Assembly (NCBI RefSeq): GCF_024609785.1
Contig: NZ_JANHJQ010000015.1
Coordinates: 1-52,731, forward strand
From: Pseudalkalibacillus decolorationis
GTDB lineage: Bacteria > Bacillota > Bacilli > Bacillales > Fictibacillaceae
Direction of reading: 5' to 3'
DNA length: 52,731 nucleotides
Shown here: positions 36,915 through 45,636 of the stretch, one piece after another
How the letters are laid out: every line of letters begins with the position of its first letter
How positions within the stretch are numbered: the first letter of the stretch is position 1
Position numbers and translations under genes: made by a program
Notes under the pieces: model-generated
Told to the model about the DNA's origin: nothing
The model's database searches: none
What the model saw: only the letters and a program-made list of their open reading frames with translations

Positions 36915-38555
36915 TTAGTTAAACAGCTGTTGGTTATTCATCATAAGCTGTTGGATTTTTGTTTGAATTTCTGCAGCGATCTTTTGAAGCTCTGCATCGC
37001 TTAGTTCTGAGATGTTTTCACCTTCATCTTCAAGCTTTGGAAACTTCAATTCGTCTGTGAATTCTGTTTTGTTCTTATAATCAATGACAGCACTAATTGG
37101 ATTCCCTATGCCTGCATCTACCTCAATACCAAATTCTCCAGAAGCTGAATAGGTCCCTTTATCAAGTTCATCCTTCACCTTTCGAGTGAAATGACCTTTA
37201 ACAGGAGGAATCGGTTGGTCGGAGCCTTTTACAGCCACCTCGAACTCAATCTTCATATCTTCCGGTTTTCCACTCATTGTAGCGTCGAAATCAACACTGC
37301 CCGAAAGTTCTCCACTTTCAGAAAGCGAGAAAGTTCCATTAATGTCACGCTTACTCGGTTCACCCTTAAGTTCAACGACAGCCTTAAAGAGATCTCCACC
37401 TTCAGATTTCTTAGGAGAGACTTGAAGCGCCCATTTTCCATCAGTAATTACTTCATCTTTACGCAAAGCGTGGCTTGAGTATCCGAATGTAACAAGTTCT
37501 TCTTTTTCGCCAATTTTAAAATCAATATCACGCTTAACAATTAAGTCTTTATCATTAACTAGGATTGTGCTCTTGAAACCGTCAGGCATTTTTAACTTAT
37601 CAAGATTGTCTTCCATGTCTTTTAAAGCCTTTTCCATTTCTTCCTTAACTTTATCTTTATCCGTTTCACCTTCGCTAACAGCAAGTGCTGGGTTAGCTGC
37701 TAGACCAGAACCCGCGGACATATCAACGAGCAGTTCTTTCAATTCTTTATCCTTTTGAACTTTGTCGATTAGCTTTTTCATAAGATCTTGCACTTCTTTT
37801 TCAGAAAGTTCAAGTGTTAGCTTCGTGTATGTTTCACCTTTAAGCTCACCCTTACCTTCAGTAACACTTTCTTCCGAAATATTTTCAAGAAGGAACTTTC
37901 CATACTCTTCACGGAATTCAGCAAGCTTTTCTTGACTTTTCATCGCTTCGACTTGCATTTGAATGAGGTTATCCATCTTCTCTGGCCCCATGTAGGATGG
38001 ATCGAATCTCTTCATTAACTTTCCGAAGTCTTCATTTTTGAAATATAAATACTTGTCATAAAGAAGCGGCACACTTAATCCAGTTAGTTTATCAGATTGA
38101 TAAGCTTCTAATTTAACAAGGTCCGTTCCTTCTAAACCAAGGTTAACCTCAACTAAACCTTTAGATTCTTTCGGAGCAATCATGGTTGTAGTGTTTAATT
38201 TAAGTTGGTTAACGATTGGAGCGACCATCCCCATTGATGGATCAATCGTTTCAAGACCCTCTACTTTAAACCCAAGATCTGTAGTTGATTTTGATTTCTC
38301 TTCTAATGTTTTTTCTGCTAGGTCTTTATTTACTGCAAAGGTTTCATTAAATGATTCAGATGTTTCATTAAATGTATTACTCTCAGCAAGGAAATACATT
38401 TCTTTGGCAGAATGGTTAAAGAACATAGCATAAGCAGTTGCCCCGATACCGAGAATAAAGATAACAGCCAGGGATATAATTAGTGGCTTTTTACTTCTCT
38501 TCGGTGATTGTGATGGTTCTAATGTTGCACTTGTTTCGTTTCTAGTTTCGTTCAT
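36915..38555 (-). CDS. large membrane-anchored extracellular protein, unknown function
   Basis: A 546-residue protein with a short N-terminal tail rich in Ser, Thr and Lys, one transmembrane helix (about 25-46, PLIISLAVIFILGIGATAYA) and a long extracellular domain. Lys/Glu-rich helices occur around residues 200-320, and the C-terminal half is beta-rich (KWALQVSPKKSEGGDLFKAV; SESGELSGSVDFDATMSG). The C-terminus is Gln/Asn-rich. Similar single-pass proteins occur in other bacilli as a domain of unknown function. The gene is transcribed towards the exporter operon but a terminator separates them. Confidence 0.7.
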   Translation of the reverse strand: MNETRNETSATLEPSQSPKRSKKPLIISLAVIFILGIGATAYAMFFNHSAKEMYFLAESNTFNETSESFNETFAVNKDLAEKTLEEKSKSTTDLGFKVEGLETIDPSMGMVAPIVNQLKLNTTTMIAPKESKGLVEVNLGLEGTDLVKLEAYQSDKLTGLSVPLLYDKYLYFKNEDFGKLMKRFDPSYMGPEKMDNLIQMQVEAMKSQEKLAEFREEYGKFLLENISEESVTEGKGELKGETYTKLTLELSEKEVQDLMKKLIDKVQKDKELKELLVDMSAGSGLAANPALAVSEGETDKDKVKEEMEKALKDMEDNLDKLKMPDGFKSTILVNDKDLIVKRDIDFKIGEKEELVTFGYSSHALRKDEVITDGKWALQVSPKKSEGGDLFKAVVELKGEPSKRDINGTFSLSESGELSGSVDFDATMSGKPEDMKIEFEVAVKGSDQPIPPVKGHFTRKVKDELDKGTYSASGEFGIEVDAGIGNPISAVIDYKNKTEFTDELKFPKLEDEGENISELSDAELQKIAAEIQTKIQQLMMNNQQLFN

Positions 38556-38761
38556 TTTGTCCTCCTTATTATGTAGGTATTATTAAATTATGAAACTCCT
38601 TATTAAAACATGCAGACAAGCTAGTAAATCCCTTGTATTAAAAGGGAAAAATTTCATGCCTTTATTATCCTACACCTTTGCCAAACCCTTTTCAACCATA
38701 TATTTGAAAAAATAGTAAGGTAGGGAACATATTACTATTAATCGAAATATCTTGACCGAAA
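38556..38761. other. divergent intergenic region
   Basis: AT-rich; it presumably contains the promoter of the minus-strand gene ending at 36915. No other feature seen. Confidence 0.3.
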
Positions 38762-38947
38762 GTGGAAGCGATTTCATTCTGGAAACGTGAGTTTAATAGG
38801 TTAAATAAAGTCATTCCAACAGGAATTAACAAGCTAGTAGATGCTTCATTGTCAAATAAATTAATACAAGCTATTTTAATGGTTCAAAAGACCCTTTTCA
38901 GAAAGGTAATAAAGTATAATATTCTGTTACGTAGATTAAACCTCTAG
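38762..38947 (+). pseudogene. possible N-terminal gene remnant cut by a repeat
   Basis: The frame EAISFWKREFNRLNKVIPTG, INKLVDASLSNKLIQAIL, VQKTLFRKV is protein-like and recalls the N-terminus of EcsC-family proteins. There is no ribosome binding site, and the frame runs directly into a family B repeat near 38943. It is best read as a gene fragment left after a repeat insertion or deletion. Confidence 0.35.
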
Positions 38948-39064
38948 CTTCAGCGTCCAGGTGCTCGAGGCAGTTTCAATTTCTGGGTATCACTCTGGAA
39001 AATGCATTCTTGTCCAGAAATCTCCAACGCCTGTTGCACCTAAACAGGGCGCTTTCCGCTTTTC
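38943..39064. repeat. dispersed repeat family B, copy 4
   Basis: This copy carries CTAGCTTCAGCGTCCAGGTG near its start and AAACAGGGCGCTTTCCGC near its end. The interior is variant. It is joined directly to a family A repeat. Confidence 0.65.
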
Positions 39065-39180
39065 GCACGTTAAGAAAGTATAAAAATACTTTCTATAGTA
39101 TAAAAATACTTTCTATAGTATAAGCGCAACTACGGCTCTGACTTCGCCTAAAGGCTCGGCAATCGCTGAGTTTTCTTTAT
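39065..39180. repeat. dispersed repeat family A, copy 5, with internal duplication
   Basis: The block starts CACGTTAAGAAAGTATAAAA and ends GAGTTTTCTTTA. The TACTTTCTATAGTATAAAAA unit is present twice in tandem. The B-A order matches 3718-4009. Confidence 0.75.
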
Positions 39181-39186
39181 TTTATT

Positions 39187-39549
39187 TTATTTTATGAAAC
39201 GGATTGTAAGTGGGTATCGATAAAAGTTGCCCTCACTTGCACGAATGCTGCCAATAATCGTAAAGATCAAGTGGAGAATACCAACGATTGGTAACAAAAC
39301 AAATCCAATTAAGACAACCATCAGTGCACCTGCAATACATCCATAGATTAAAAAGCTGATTTGAAAGTTGATTGCTTCTTTTCCATGGTAATTAACATAC
39401 GTGTATTCGTCCCGTTTCATTAACCAAATGATTAGCGGTCCTAGTACAAATCCTAATGCAAAGGTTAAATACCCTGCAAATCCGGACAGATGCGCAAACA
39501 TCCCCCAATTCTTTGCATCTTTCGACAAATGCTCATCATGATAATCCAA
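39187..39549 (-). CDS. DUF4870-family small membrane protein
   Basis: A 120-residue protein with three hydrophobic segments (about 20-42, 62-82 and 84-105). It matches the DUF4870 pattern: WGMFAHLSGFAGYL, LGPLIIWLMKRDEYTYVNYH and GKEAINFQISFLIYG, then RASEGNFYRYPLTIRFI. The function of the family is unknown. The ATG follows a GGGAGGG site. A family A repeat lies just after its stop. Confidence 0.85.
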   Translation of the reverse strand: MDYHDEHLSKDAKNWGMFAHLSGFAGYLTFALGFVLGPLIIWLMKRDEYTYVNYHGKEAINFQISFLIYGCIAGALMVVLIGFVLLPIVGILHLIFTIIGSIRASEGNFYRYPLTIRFIK

Positions 39550-39645
39550 TTCTTATCCCTCCCGTCAGTGATGAAGATGAGTGCCCAGCCACCGATTTTC
39601 GACCTTGTTAATCGGTGGTGGCATTTGGAGCACTTGAGTGATCGC

Positions 39646-39972
39646 TTAGTCGATAACTTCAACTTCTCCTTCTTTATTGTCTTTAATCGCTGCGCTAATT
39701 AATAGGATTACCGCTGTAATTAAGTGCATGATCCAACCGACGATAGGGATCCAAGCAATACATGAAGTGATGATCCCTACAATACTTCCCGCACTTTGAG
39801 CGCTACTGCGTGCTTCCTTCTTTGCATACATGAGCGTGACAATATGGAGCGCAAACATTACAAATAGCGGTATATAAAAGTTTCCGAAAACAAATGCTCC
39901 TCCAATAATAGGGATAGCTAGAAATGCTTCACAAAGCCCTGTAACCCACTGCAAGATTTTATACGTTTTCAT
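39646..39972 (-). CDS. small membrane protein, unknown function
   Basis: A 108-residue protein with three membrane segments (about 12-28, 30-50 and 63-95). It has a Gly/Ile/Ala-rich second half (SAGSIVGIITSCIAWIPIVG) and an acidic tail. GAAGGAG precedes the start. It lies about 100 bp upstream of the DUF4870 gene on the same strand and may be co-transcribed. I do not recognise the family beyond small bacillus membrane proteins. Confidence 0.7.
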   Translation of the reverse strand: MKTYKILQWVTGLCEAFLAIPIIGGAFVFGNFYIPLFVMFALHIVTLMYAKKEARSSAQSAGSIVGIITSCIAWIPIVGWIMHLITAVILLISAAIKDNKEGEVEVID

Positions 39973-40366
39973 TCATTTATTCTCCTTCATTCCTTATTAT
40001 TTAAACAACTTTTCACTTCTTATATACGTTTCACAAGTAAAAAGGTCTCATAATAAAACAATTCTTTGAAAATAAAATGAGAGTAGTAGGATAACTTTAT
40101 TTTGGCCCAAATGTAAACAAATATATCTCATGGATGGTTTATAAACCTCAAGCACTAATTATTAAATTTTCTGAAAATAGTGTTGACCCAACAACCTGAC
40201 GACAGTATAATTTGGGTTGCTAAATAAAATAGTTACATCTATGAAAATTAATAGTGATTGGAAAAGAGTTTGTTCAGTAAAAAGGTGGTGAATGTTGGCT
40301 ATATCAGTTTGTGGAGGTTTCGAAAATGTCCGGAGGTTAGGTAATTAAAAATTGGGAGGAATCGAG
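39973..40366. other. promoter region of the 5'-nucleotidase gene
   Basis: About 390 bases between divergent genes. The strong promoter at 40183 is the only clear feature. The long leader (about 150 bases) between it and the TTG start has no recognised riboswitch. Confidence 0.4.
40183..40211 (+). promoter_or_regulatory. strong sigma-A promoter, shared-type 1
   Basis: TTGACC (40183-40188) and TATAAT (40206-40211) are 17 bp apart. The -35 region lies in TGTTGACCCAACA, an inverted repeat that could bind a repressor. An identical 25-base stretch around it recurs at the promoter at 42296. Confidence 0.85.
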
Positions 40367-42181
40367 TTGAAAATCGCTTTAGAGCGTTTATTCATGTTGT
40401 TGTTTGCTGTCATGATTAGTGGAGTCATTTTATCTACGTTAGAGGCCTCTGCAAATGTGGAAAGTGTATCTAAGACTGAGAATACTAGTACTGATAGTGC
40501 ATCATCAGAAGAATCCGATCTCGTAAACCTACAGTTACTTGCAATGACAGACTTCCATGGATATATCCGGGCTATGAATGATAAGTCAAACGGTCAAATT
40601 GATACTCCTGATGGACCTCTTACTGTTGGAGGGGCTGCTTATATAGCAACGCATCTTAATCAATTAGAGGAAGGTCATAGCAATTCAATACGTTTGTCGG
40701 CTGGTGATGACTTTAGTGGTTGGCCTTTCGAAGTTGCTGCTTTTAGGGATGAACCAACAATCGAGTTCCTAAATGAAATTGACCTCGACCTTTCTGTAGC
40801 AGGTAACCATGAATTCGACATAACGAAAGATTTCTTGGTAAAACACATGATGAAAGGAAAGTGTTTTGGTACCCGTGGAGTTGACAGTTGTTTTGAGGAT
40901 TCGACTGGACACCAGTTCCAGGGAGCTGATTACGATTATATTAGTGCGAATGTACGTGATGCTAAATCGGGACAGAACGTACTTAAGCCCTACATGATTA
41001 AAGAAATTTCCGATGGTAACGGTGGTACAATCCCAGTTGGCTTTATCGGACTTACCACACCCACTACAATACTGGGTACGACCTCATTTCAAGAAGGTGC
41101 ACTTACGACGGATCCATTGTTAGACTCAGCTAACCGCTACGCAAAGGAATTACAAGAATTAGGTGTAGAAACGATTGTCGCGGTAGTCCATGAGGGTGGA
41201 TCAGACTATGGTTATTATAATCAATGCATCGATCCGTATGGTCCAGTAATTGATTTTGCTAAACAAGCCACACCAGCAATTGATGCAATCGTAACCGGAC
41301 ATTGGCATGCATCTTTTAATTGCTCGATTAACGATCCGAATGGTGACCCGCGTCCCGTGGTGGAAGGTGCAAACCATGGTAAGCTTTTAAGTGAAATAAA
41401 TTTATGGATTGACCCGGTCAGCAAGGACGTTGTACGAGAAAGAACAACCTCAACAAACCACCCGGTGACTCGAGACGTACCTGCAGATCCACAAATCTCT
41501 AAGATGGTCTCTTACTGGGTAGAGCGAGGCGGAGAACGTTGGGCAGAACCAGTAGTTAAGCTTACCGGTGACCTTACTCGAGCTCGTAGTGAGGATGGGG
41601 AAAGTACATTAGCTAACGTCGCGGCTGATGCTCATTATGCTACTGGGAAGAAAACCCGAAAAAAACCAGCTGATTTTGCTCTGACAGCCTCGAGTCCACT
41701 CCGTGGTGATTTACTATATGCTAAGGGCGACAACCCTGCTGATCGTGATGGACAAATCCTTTTCGGAGAGCAATGGCAAGCTCATGGTTATGTAAATCCT
41801 ATCGTTGTAGTATCTTTAACTGGTCAGCAAATAGATCAGATTCTTGAAGAACAATGGAGAGTCCAATCTGATGAAAGTGTAAGTTTCCATCCCCTAGCTG
41901 TATCGTATAATGTTCACTATTCCTATGACAATACAAAACCTGTAGGTCAGCGAGTTGACCCGGAGAATATCGTCATTAATGGAAAGACACTTGATCCGAA
42001 TCGTTCTTATCGTGTTGCGGCACTTGCATATCTGATCAGAGGTAGCGATGGATACCCAAGTTTCAAAGAATATAAAGACCCAGTTCGAGTAAAGAGTGAC
42101 CATTGGGCGTTCTTAGACTTTTTGAAACAACAGAAGGCTATCCAACCCCCTGCTTTGAATAGGGTTACATCGGTTAAGTAA
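40367..42181 (+). CDS. secreted bifunctional metallophosphatase / 5'-nucleotidase
   Basis: A 604-residue exported hydrolase, probably releasing phosphate from nucleotides outside the cell. The start TTG at 40367 has GGGAGGA six bases before it. A start at 40352 would contain that site inside the gene. The order is signal peptide (about 1-29), metallophosphatase domain (about 55-335) with Asp62/His64 (AMTDFHGYI), Asp in SAGDDFSG, GNHEFD and GHWHAS, then a 5'-nucleotidase C domain (about 375-580, ADFALTASSPLRGDL; YRVAALAYLIRGSDGYPS). There is no LPXTG anchor. The promoter is the twin of the one driving the ABC importer downstream, so co-regulation is likely. Confidence 0.9.
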   Translation: MKIALERLFMLLFAVMISGVILSTLEASANVESVSKTENTSTDSASSEESDLVNLQLLAMTDFHGYIRAMNDKSNGQIDTPDGPLTVGGAAYIATHLNQLEEGHSNSIRLSAGDDFSGWPFEVAAFRDEPTIEFLNEIDLDLSVAGNHEFDITKDFLVKHMMKGKCFGTRGVDSCFEDSTGHQFQGADYDYISANVRDAKSGQNVLKPYMIKEISDGNGGTIPVGFIGLTTPTTILGTTSFQEGALTTDPLLDSANRYAKELQELGVETIVAVVHEGGSDYGYYNQCIDPYGPVIDFAKQATPAIDAIVTGHWHASFNCSINDPNGDPRPVVEGANHGKLLSEINLWIDPVSKDVVRERTTSTNHPVTRDVPADPQISKMVSYWVERGGERWAEPVVKLTGDLTRARSEDGESTLANVAADAHYATGKKTRKKPADFALTASSPLRGDLLYAKGDNPADRDGQILFGEQWQAHGYVNPIVVVSLTGQQIDQILEEQWRVQSDESVSFHPLAVSYNVHYSYDNTKPVGQRVDPENIVINGKTLDPNRSYRVAALAYLIRGSDGYPSFKEYKDPVRVKSDHWAFLDFLKQQKAIQPPALNRVTSVK

Positions 42182-42194
42182 AGATGAGGTAAGA

Positions 42195-42246
42195 AAAGCA
42201 TCCTCTGAATCATGTTCTTTACGTATGTTTCGGAGGGTGTTTTTTC
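42195..42246 (+). terminator. terminator after the 5'-nucleotidase gene
   Basis: AAGCATCCTCTGAA pairs (with G-U wobble) with TTCGGAGGGTGTT across a ~20-base loop, followed by a T run. Confidence 0.75.
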
Positions 42247-42295
42247 TATGTGCAAACCCACAAATCTAACTAATTAAAATATTCCGAAAATAGTG

Positions 42296-42324
42296 TTGAC
42301 CCAACAACCTACCAACTGTATAAT
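42296..42324 (+). promoter_or_regulatory. strong sigma-A promoter, shared-type 2
   Basis: TTGACC (42296-42301) and TATAAT (42319-42324) are 17 bp apart, inside the same TGTTGACCCAACA dyad as at 40183. It drives the ABC importer genes. Confidence 0.85.
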
Positions 42325-42409
42325 TCGAAATGTAAAGGAAAGTACAATATGCGTTTAACAATTGATAAGAAATGTAAATTGAAACTATTTTAAAAAGGGG
42401 AGATGTAGA

Positions 42410-43669
42410 GTGCGAAAACTGTTCTCGGTATTAATGATTATTTTCTTGCTCTTAATGACAGCGTGTGCATACAAAACAGATACAAGTGGAGATGGATCTA
42501 GTAATGATGAGAGTATTACGATTACCTTAGGTTTTTGGGATGAGGCACAAGCTAATGCATATGAAACAGTTCTTAAGAAGTTCGAGGAACAAAATCCAAA
42601 TATCAACGTGAAATTACAACCTACACCATGGGATCAGTACTGGACAAAGTTAGAGACCGCGGCAAGTAGCAGCGTTTTACCAGATGTTTTTTGGATGAAC
42701 GGACCTAACTTTAACAAATATGCTTCGAACGGAATCCTATTGCCGCTTGATAAGTATCTTGAAAAAGGGAAGGTTGATCTGAATAACTACCCACAATCGT
42801 TAGTAGAACTCTACACATACGAGAAAACAAATTACGCGATACCAAAAGACTTTGATACGATTGCTTTGTTTTACAACAAAGAGATGTTTGACGAGGCAGG
42901 AGTAGCATATCCTGATGATACGTGGGACTGGAATAAGGTTATTGAAGCGGCTAAAAAATTGACGAACAAAGAGGAAGGTACATATGGAATTACTGCTACT
43001 TTAAACAACCAAGCGGGATACTACAACACGATTTATCAAGCAGGTGGTTATGTTCTGTCTGAAGACGAAAAAGAATCAGGTTATGATGACCCGAACACAA
43101 TTAAAGGATTAAAATTTTGGACAGATATGATCCATAAGCACAAAGTTTCACCGACATTGGCCCAAATGACAGATACCAAGCCTCAGCAGCTTTTTGAATC
43201 TGAAAAGGTGGCGATGATTTATGATGGTTCCTGGATGGCGGGTGTATATCATGAATCACTAAAAGAAAAAGTGGATGTTGCTGTACTTCCAAAAGGTGAG
43301 AAACGAGCAACCGTCATTCATGGAGTTGGACATGCTATTGCTGCAAATTCCAAACATCCTGATGAGGCGTGGAAACTGCTAGAATTTCTAGCGTCTGAAG
43401 AGGCGAACCAAATGTTTTCTGAAAGTGGATTATTTATCCCTGCTTATAATGGGACTCAAGAAAAATGGGTGGAAGCAATTCCTGAAATGAATTTACAAGC
43501 CTTTATTGACATGCTCGATTATGCGGTACCGTATCCTGCAAACGAAAACACTCCAGAATGGCAAAAACTTGAATATGATATTTTACCTAAAGCATGGTCT
43601 GGGGAAGAAAGTATAGAGAAGACAGCAAAGAAATTAGATGAAGAAGTGGAAAAAGTACTCGAAAAGTAA
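42410..43669 (+). CDS. sugar ABC transporter, substrate-binding lipoprotein
   Basis: The extracellular binding component of a carbohydrate importer (SBP family 1). It has 419 residues. The lipoprotein signal LLLMTAC has the acylated Cys19. The ligand-binding domains follow: FEEQNPNINVKLQPTPWDQY, DVFWMNGPNFNKYAS, NYAIPKDFDTIALFYNKEMF and GSWMAGVY. The start is GTG behind AAGGGGAGATGTA. A hairpin separates it from the permease genes, which fits higher expression of the binding protein. Confidence 0.93.
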   Translation: MRKLFSVLMIIFLLLMTACAYKTDTSGDGSSNDESITITLGFWDEAQANAYETVLKKFEEQNPNINVKLQPTPWDQYWTKLETAASSSVLPDVFWMNGPNFNKYASNGILLPLDKYLEKGKVDLNNYPQSLVELYTYEKTNYAIPKDFDTIALFYNKEMFDEAGVAYPDDTWDWNKVIEAAKKLTNKEEGTYGITATLNNQAGYYNTIYQAGGYVLSEDEKESGYDDPNTIKGLKFWTDMIHKHKVSPTLAQMTDTKPQQLFESEKVAMIYDGSWMAGVYHESLKEKVDVAVLPKGEKRATVIHGVGHAIAANSKHPDEAWKLLEFLASEEANQMFSESGLFIPAYNGTQEKWVEAIPEMNLQAFIDMLDYAVPYPANENTPEWQKLEYDILPKAWSGEESIEKTAKKLDEEVEKVLEK

Positions 43670-43678
43670 ACTAAAATG

Positions 43679-43756
43679 GGTTGACCTTATAGTGTCTGGT
43701 TTTCTCCAATTTATTTAGTAGTGGAGAGCTTTGATTATTCTGATGCTGGGTCAACC
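43679..43756 (+). promoter_or_regulatory. intercistronic dyad between binding-protein and permease genes
   Basis: GGTTGACC (43679-43686) and GGTCAACC (43749-43756) are complementary arms around a 62-base loop that has its own TCTCCA/TGGAGA hairpin. The GTTGACC word also occurs in both promoters. It may be a read-through hairpin that sets the protein ratio, or an extra operator. Confidence 0.5.
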
Positions 43757-43784
43757 TTAATCTTACAAATTGAGGTGACTGGGT

Positions 43785-44735
43785 TTGAGTATAAATAGGT
43801 CATTAAGTAAAAACAAAGTCAAGGTTAGTACAAAGGCCCAGCTTAAGACTAGAAGCCCTTTAAAACGAAGCGACTATTTTTGGGGATATTTAATGATAGG
43901 GCCTACGTTAATCGGTCTTATAGCATTATATATCTGGCCGAGTATTCAAACCTTTTATTTTAGTTTCACAACCTGGGAAGCTTTCGGGAATTACGAGTGG
44001 AGCGGGTTATCAAATTATAAAAAAATGTTAGAAGATCCAGATCTTATCGGGGCTATAAAGAATTCATTTATATTTGCAGCTCTTTCAGTTCCTATTAGTA
44101 TAGCAATTGCGATTTTCATAGCTATACTATTAAATCAAAAAATAAAAGGAATGTCGTTTTATCGTACCCTTTATTTTCTTCCTGTTGTAACGATCCCAGC
44201 AGCGGTTGCAATGGTTTGGAAATGGTTATATACCTCTAATTACGGTCTTATCAATTACATATTAAGCCTTTTTTCAATCGAGGGTCCAAATTGGCTTACA
44301 AATCCCGACATTGCCTTATTATCCATTATATTAGTGAGTGTTTGGATGCAAGTTGGGTACTATATGATTTTCTTTTTATCAGGACTTCAAGGAATACCTT
44401 CCTCCTTATATGAAGCCGCTTCAATTGATGGTGCTGGGTCAATAAGAAAGTTTTTCACCATTACTTTACCACTACTGACACCGACCATTTTCTTTGTGAC
44501 AATTATATCTTTAATAGAAGCACTTCAGATATTCGATTTAATATTTATGATGATTGAACCTACAAGTCCTGCTGCTCAGGATACACGTACTCTTGTTGTT
44601 TTATTCTTCGAGCAAGCCTTTGAATTGAATAATAAAGGATTCGCATCGGCAATTGCGTCCTTAATATTTGTCGTCATTTTTACTATCACCATTATTCAGG
44701 TGAAATTACAGAGGAAATGGGTTCATTACGAATAA
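43785..44735 (+). CDS. sugar ABC transporter permease (MalF type)
   Basis: A 316-residue inner permease with six predicted helices. It includes the characteristic cytoplasmic loop EAASIDGAGSIRKFFTITLP (EAA motif, about 205-224), which contacts the ATPase. A basic N-terminal tail precedes the first helix (about 40-60). The start is TTG behind GAGGTGACTGGG. It is followed at 28 bp by the second permease. Confidence 0.93.
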   Translation: MSINRSLSKNKVKVSTKAQLKTRSPLKRSDYFWGYLMIGPTLIGLIALYIWPSIQTFYFSFTTWEAFGNYEWSGLSNYKKMLEDPDLIGAIKNSFIFAALSVPISIAIAIFIAILLNQKIKGMSFYRTLYFLPVVTIPAAVAMVWKWLYTSNYGLINYILSLFSIEGPNWLTNPDIALLSIILVSVWMQVGYYMIFFLSGLQGIPSSLYEAASIDGAGSIRKFFTITLPLLTPTIFFVTIISLIEALQIFDLIFMMIEPTSPAAQDTRTLVVLFFEQAFELNNKGFASAIASLIFVVIFTITIIQVKLQRKWVHYE

Positions 44736-44763
44736 ATGAATCTTCGTTGAGAGGGGTGTATCA

Positions 44764-45594
44764 ATGGCTACATCAAGATCAAAATATAAAAAGTCCGCTG
44801 TTCATATCATTTTAATAGTCGGTTCTCTTGTTATGGTAGGTCCATTTATTTGGATGTTACTTACGTCTATAAAAACATTAGGAGAGGCAACGAAGGTACC
44901 TCCCGTCATTTTTCCATCCAAAATCCAATGGGAAAATTACGTAGAAGTATTTACATCATTGCCTTTCACTAACTTTTATGTGAATACAGTAATCATGACA
45001 GGTGGAATTTTATTAGGACAATTAATGCTCTGTTCGATGGCAGGTTATGCTTTTGCGAGAATCAATTTCCCAGGGCGAAATATTTTATTTATTTTATTTT
45101 TGTCGGTGTTGATGATTCCATCACAAGCTTTCTTGATCCCTCAATATCTATTAATGGAAAAAATCGGTTGGTTAGATAGCTTGCAAGCATTAATTACCCC
45201 AGGAGTATTTAGCGCATTTGGCACATTTCTTATGAGGCAGTTCTTTATGACACTGCCAAAAGAGTTGGAGGAATCGGCAAGGATTGATGGATGTAATCAC
45301 TTCCAGATTTTCTGGAAGATCATGCTCCCATTAGCAAAGCCTGGCTTGATCGCATTGTCGATTACAACTGTTCTGTTTAGTTGGAAATCCTTAATGTGGC
45401 CGCTAATTGTAAACAATTCAATGGAAATGATGCCATTATCAGCAGGCCTTGCCTATCTAAAAGGTCAACACGTAACAGATTATTCAATACTAATGGCTGG
45501 TTCATTACTTGCATTGTGGCCTGTCATTCTCATATTTGTTTTTTTACAAAAGCATTTTATTGAAGGGATTACGTTTACGGGTTCAAAAGGATAG
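44764..45594 (+). CDS. sugar ABC transporter permease (MalG type)
   Basis: A 276-residue permease with six helices and the EAA motif as ELEESARIDGCNHFQIFWKI (about 175-194). The C-terminus EGITFTGSKG is typical of MalG-like subunits. GAGGGGTG precedes the ATG. No ATPase gene is linked, so the importer probably uses a shared multi-sugar ATPase of the MsmX type. Confidence 0.93.
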   Translation: MATSRSKYKKSAVHIILIVGSLVMVGPFIWMLLTSIKTLGEATKVPPVIFPSKIQWENYVEVFTSLPFTNFYVNTVIMTGGILLGQLMLCSMAGYAFARINFPGRNILFILFLSVLMIPSQAFLIPQYLLMEKIGWLDSLQALITPGVFSAFGTFLMRQFFMTLPKELEESARIDGCNHFQIFWKIMLPLAKPGLIALSITTVLFSWKSLMWPLIVNNSMEMMPLSAGLAYLKGQHVTDYSILMAGSLLALWPVILIFVFLQKHFIEGITFTGSKG

Positions 45595-45636
45595 TAACGA
45601 TATGAAAAATAACATTAACAGTAAAGGGGAACCGAG

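Noticed and set aside
40183-40366. Riboswitch in the long leader of the 5'-nucleotidase gene
   Set aside because: No known aptamer core or leader terminator could be seen by eye.
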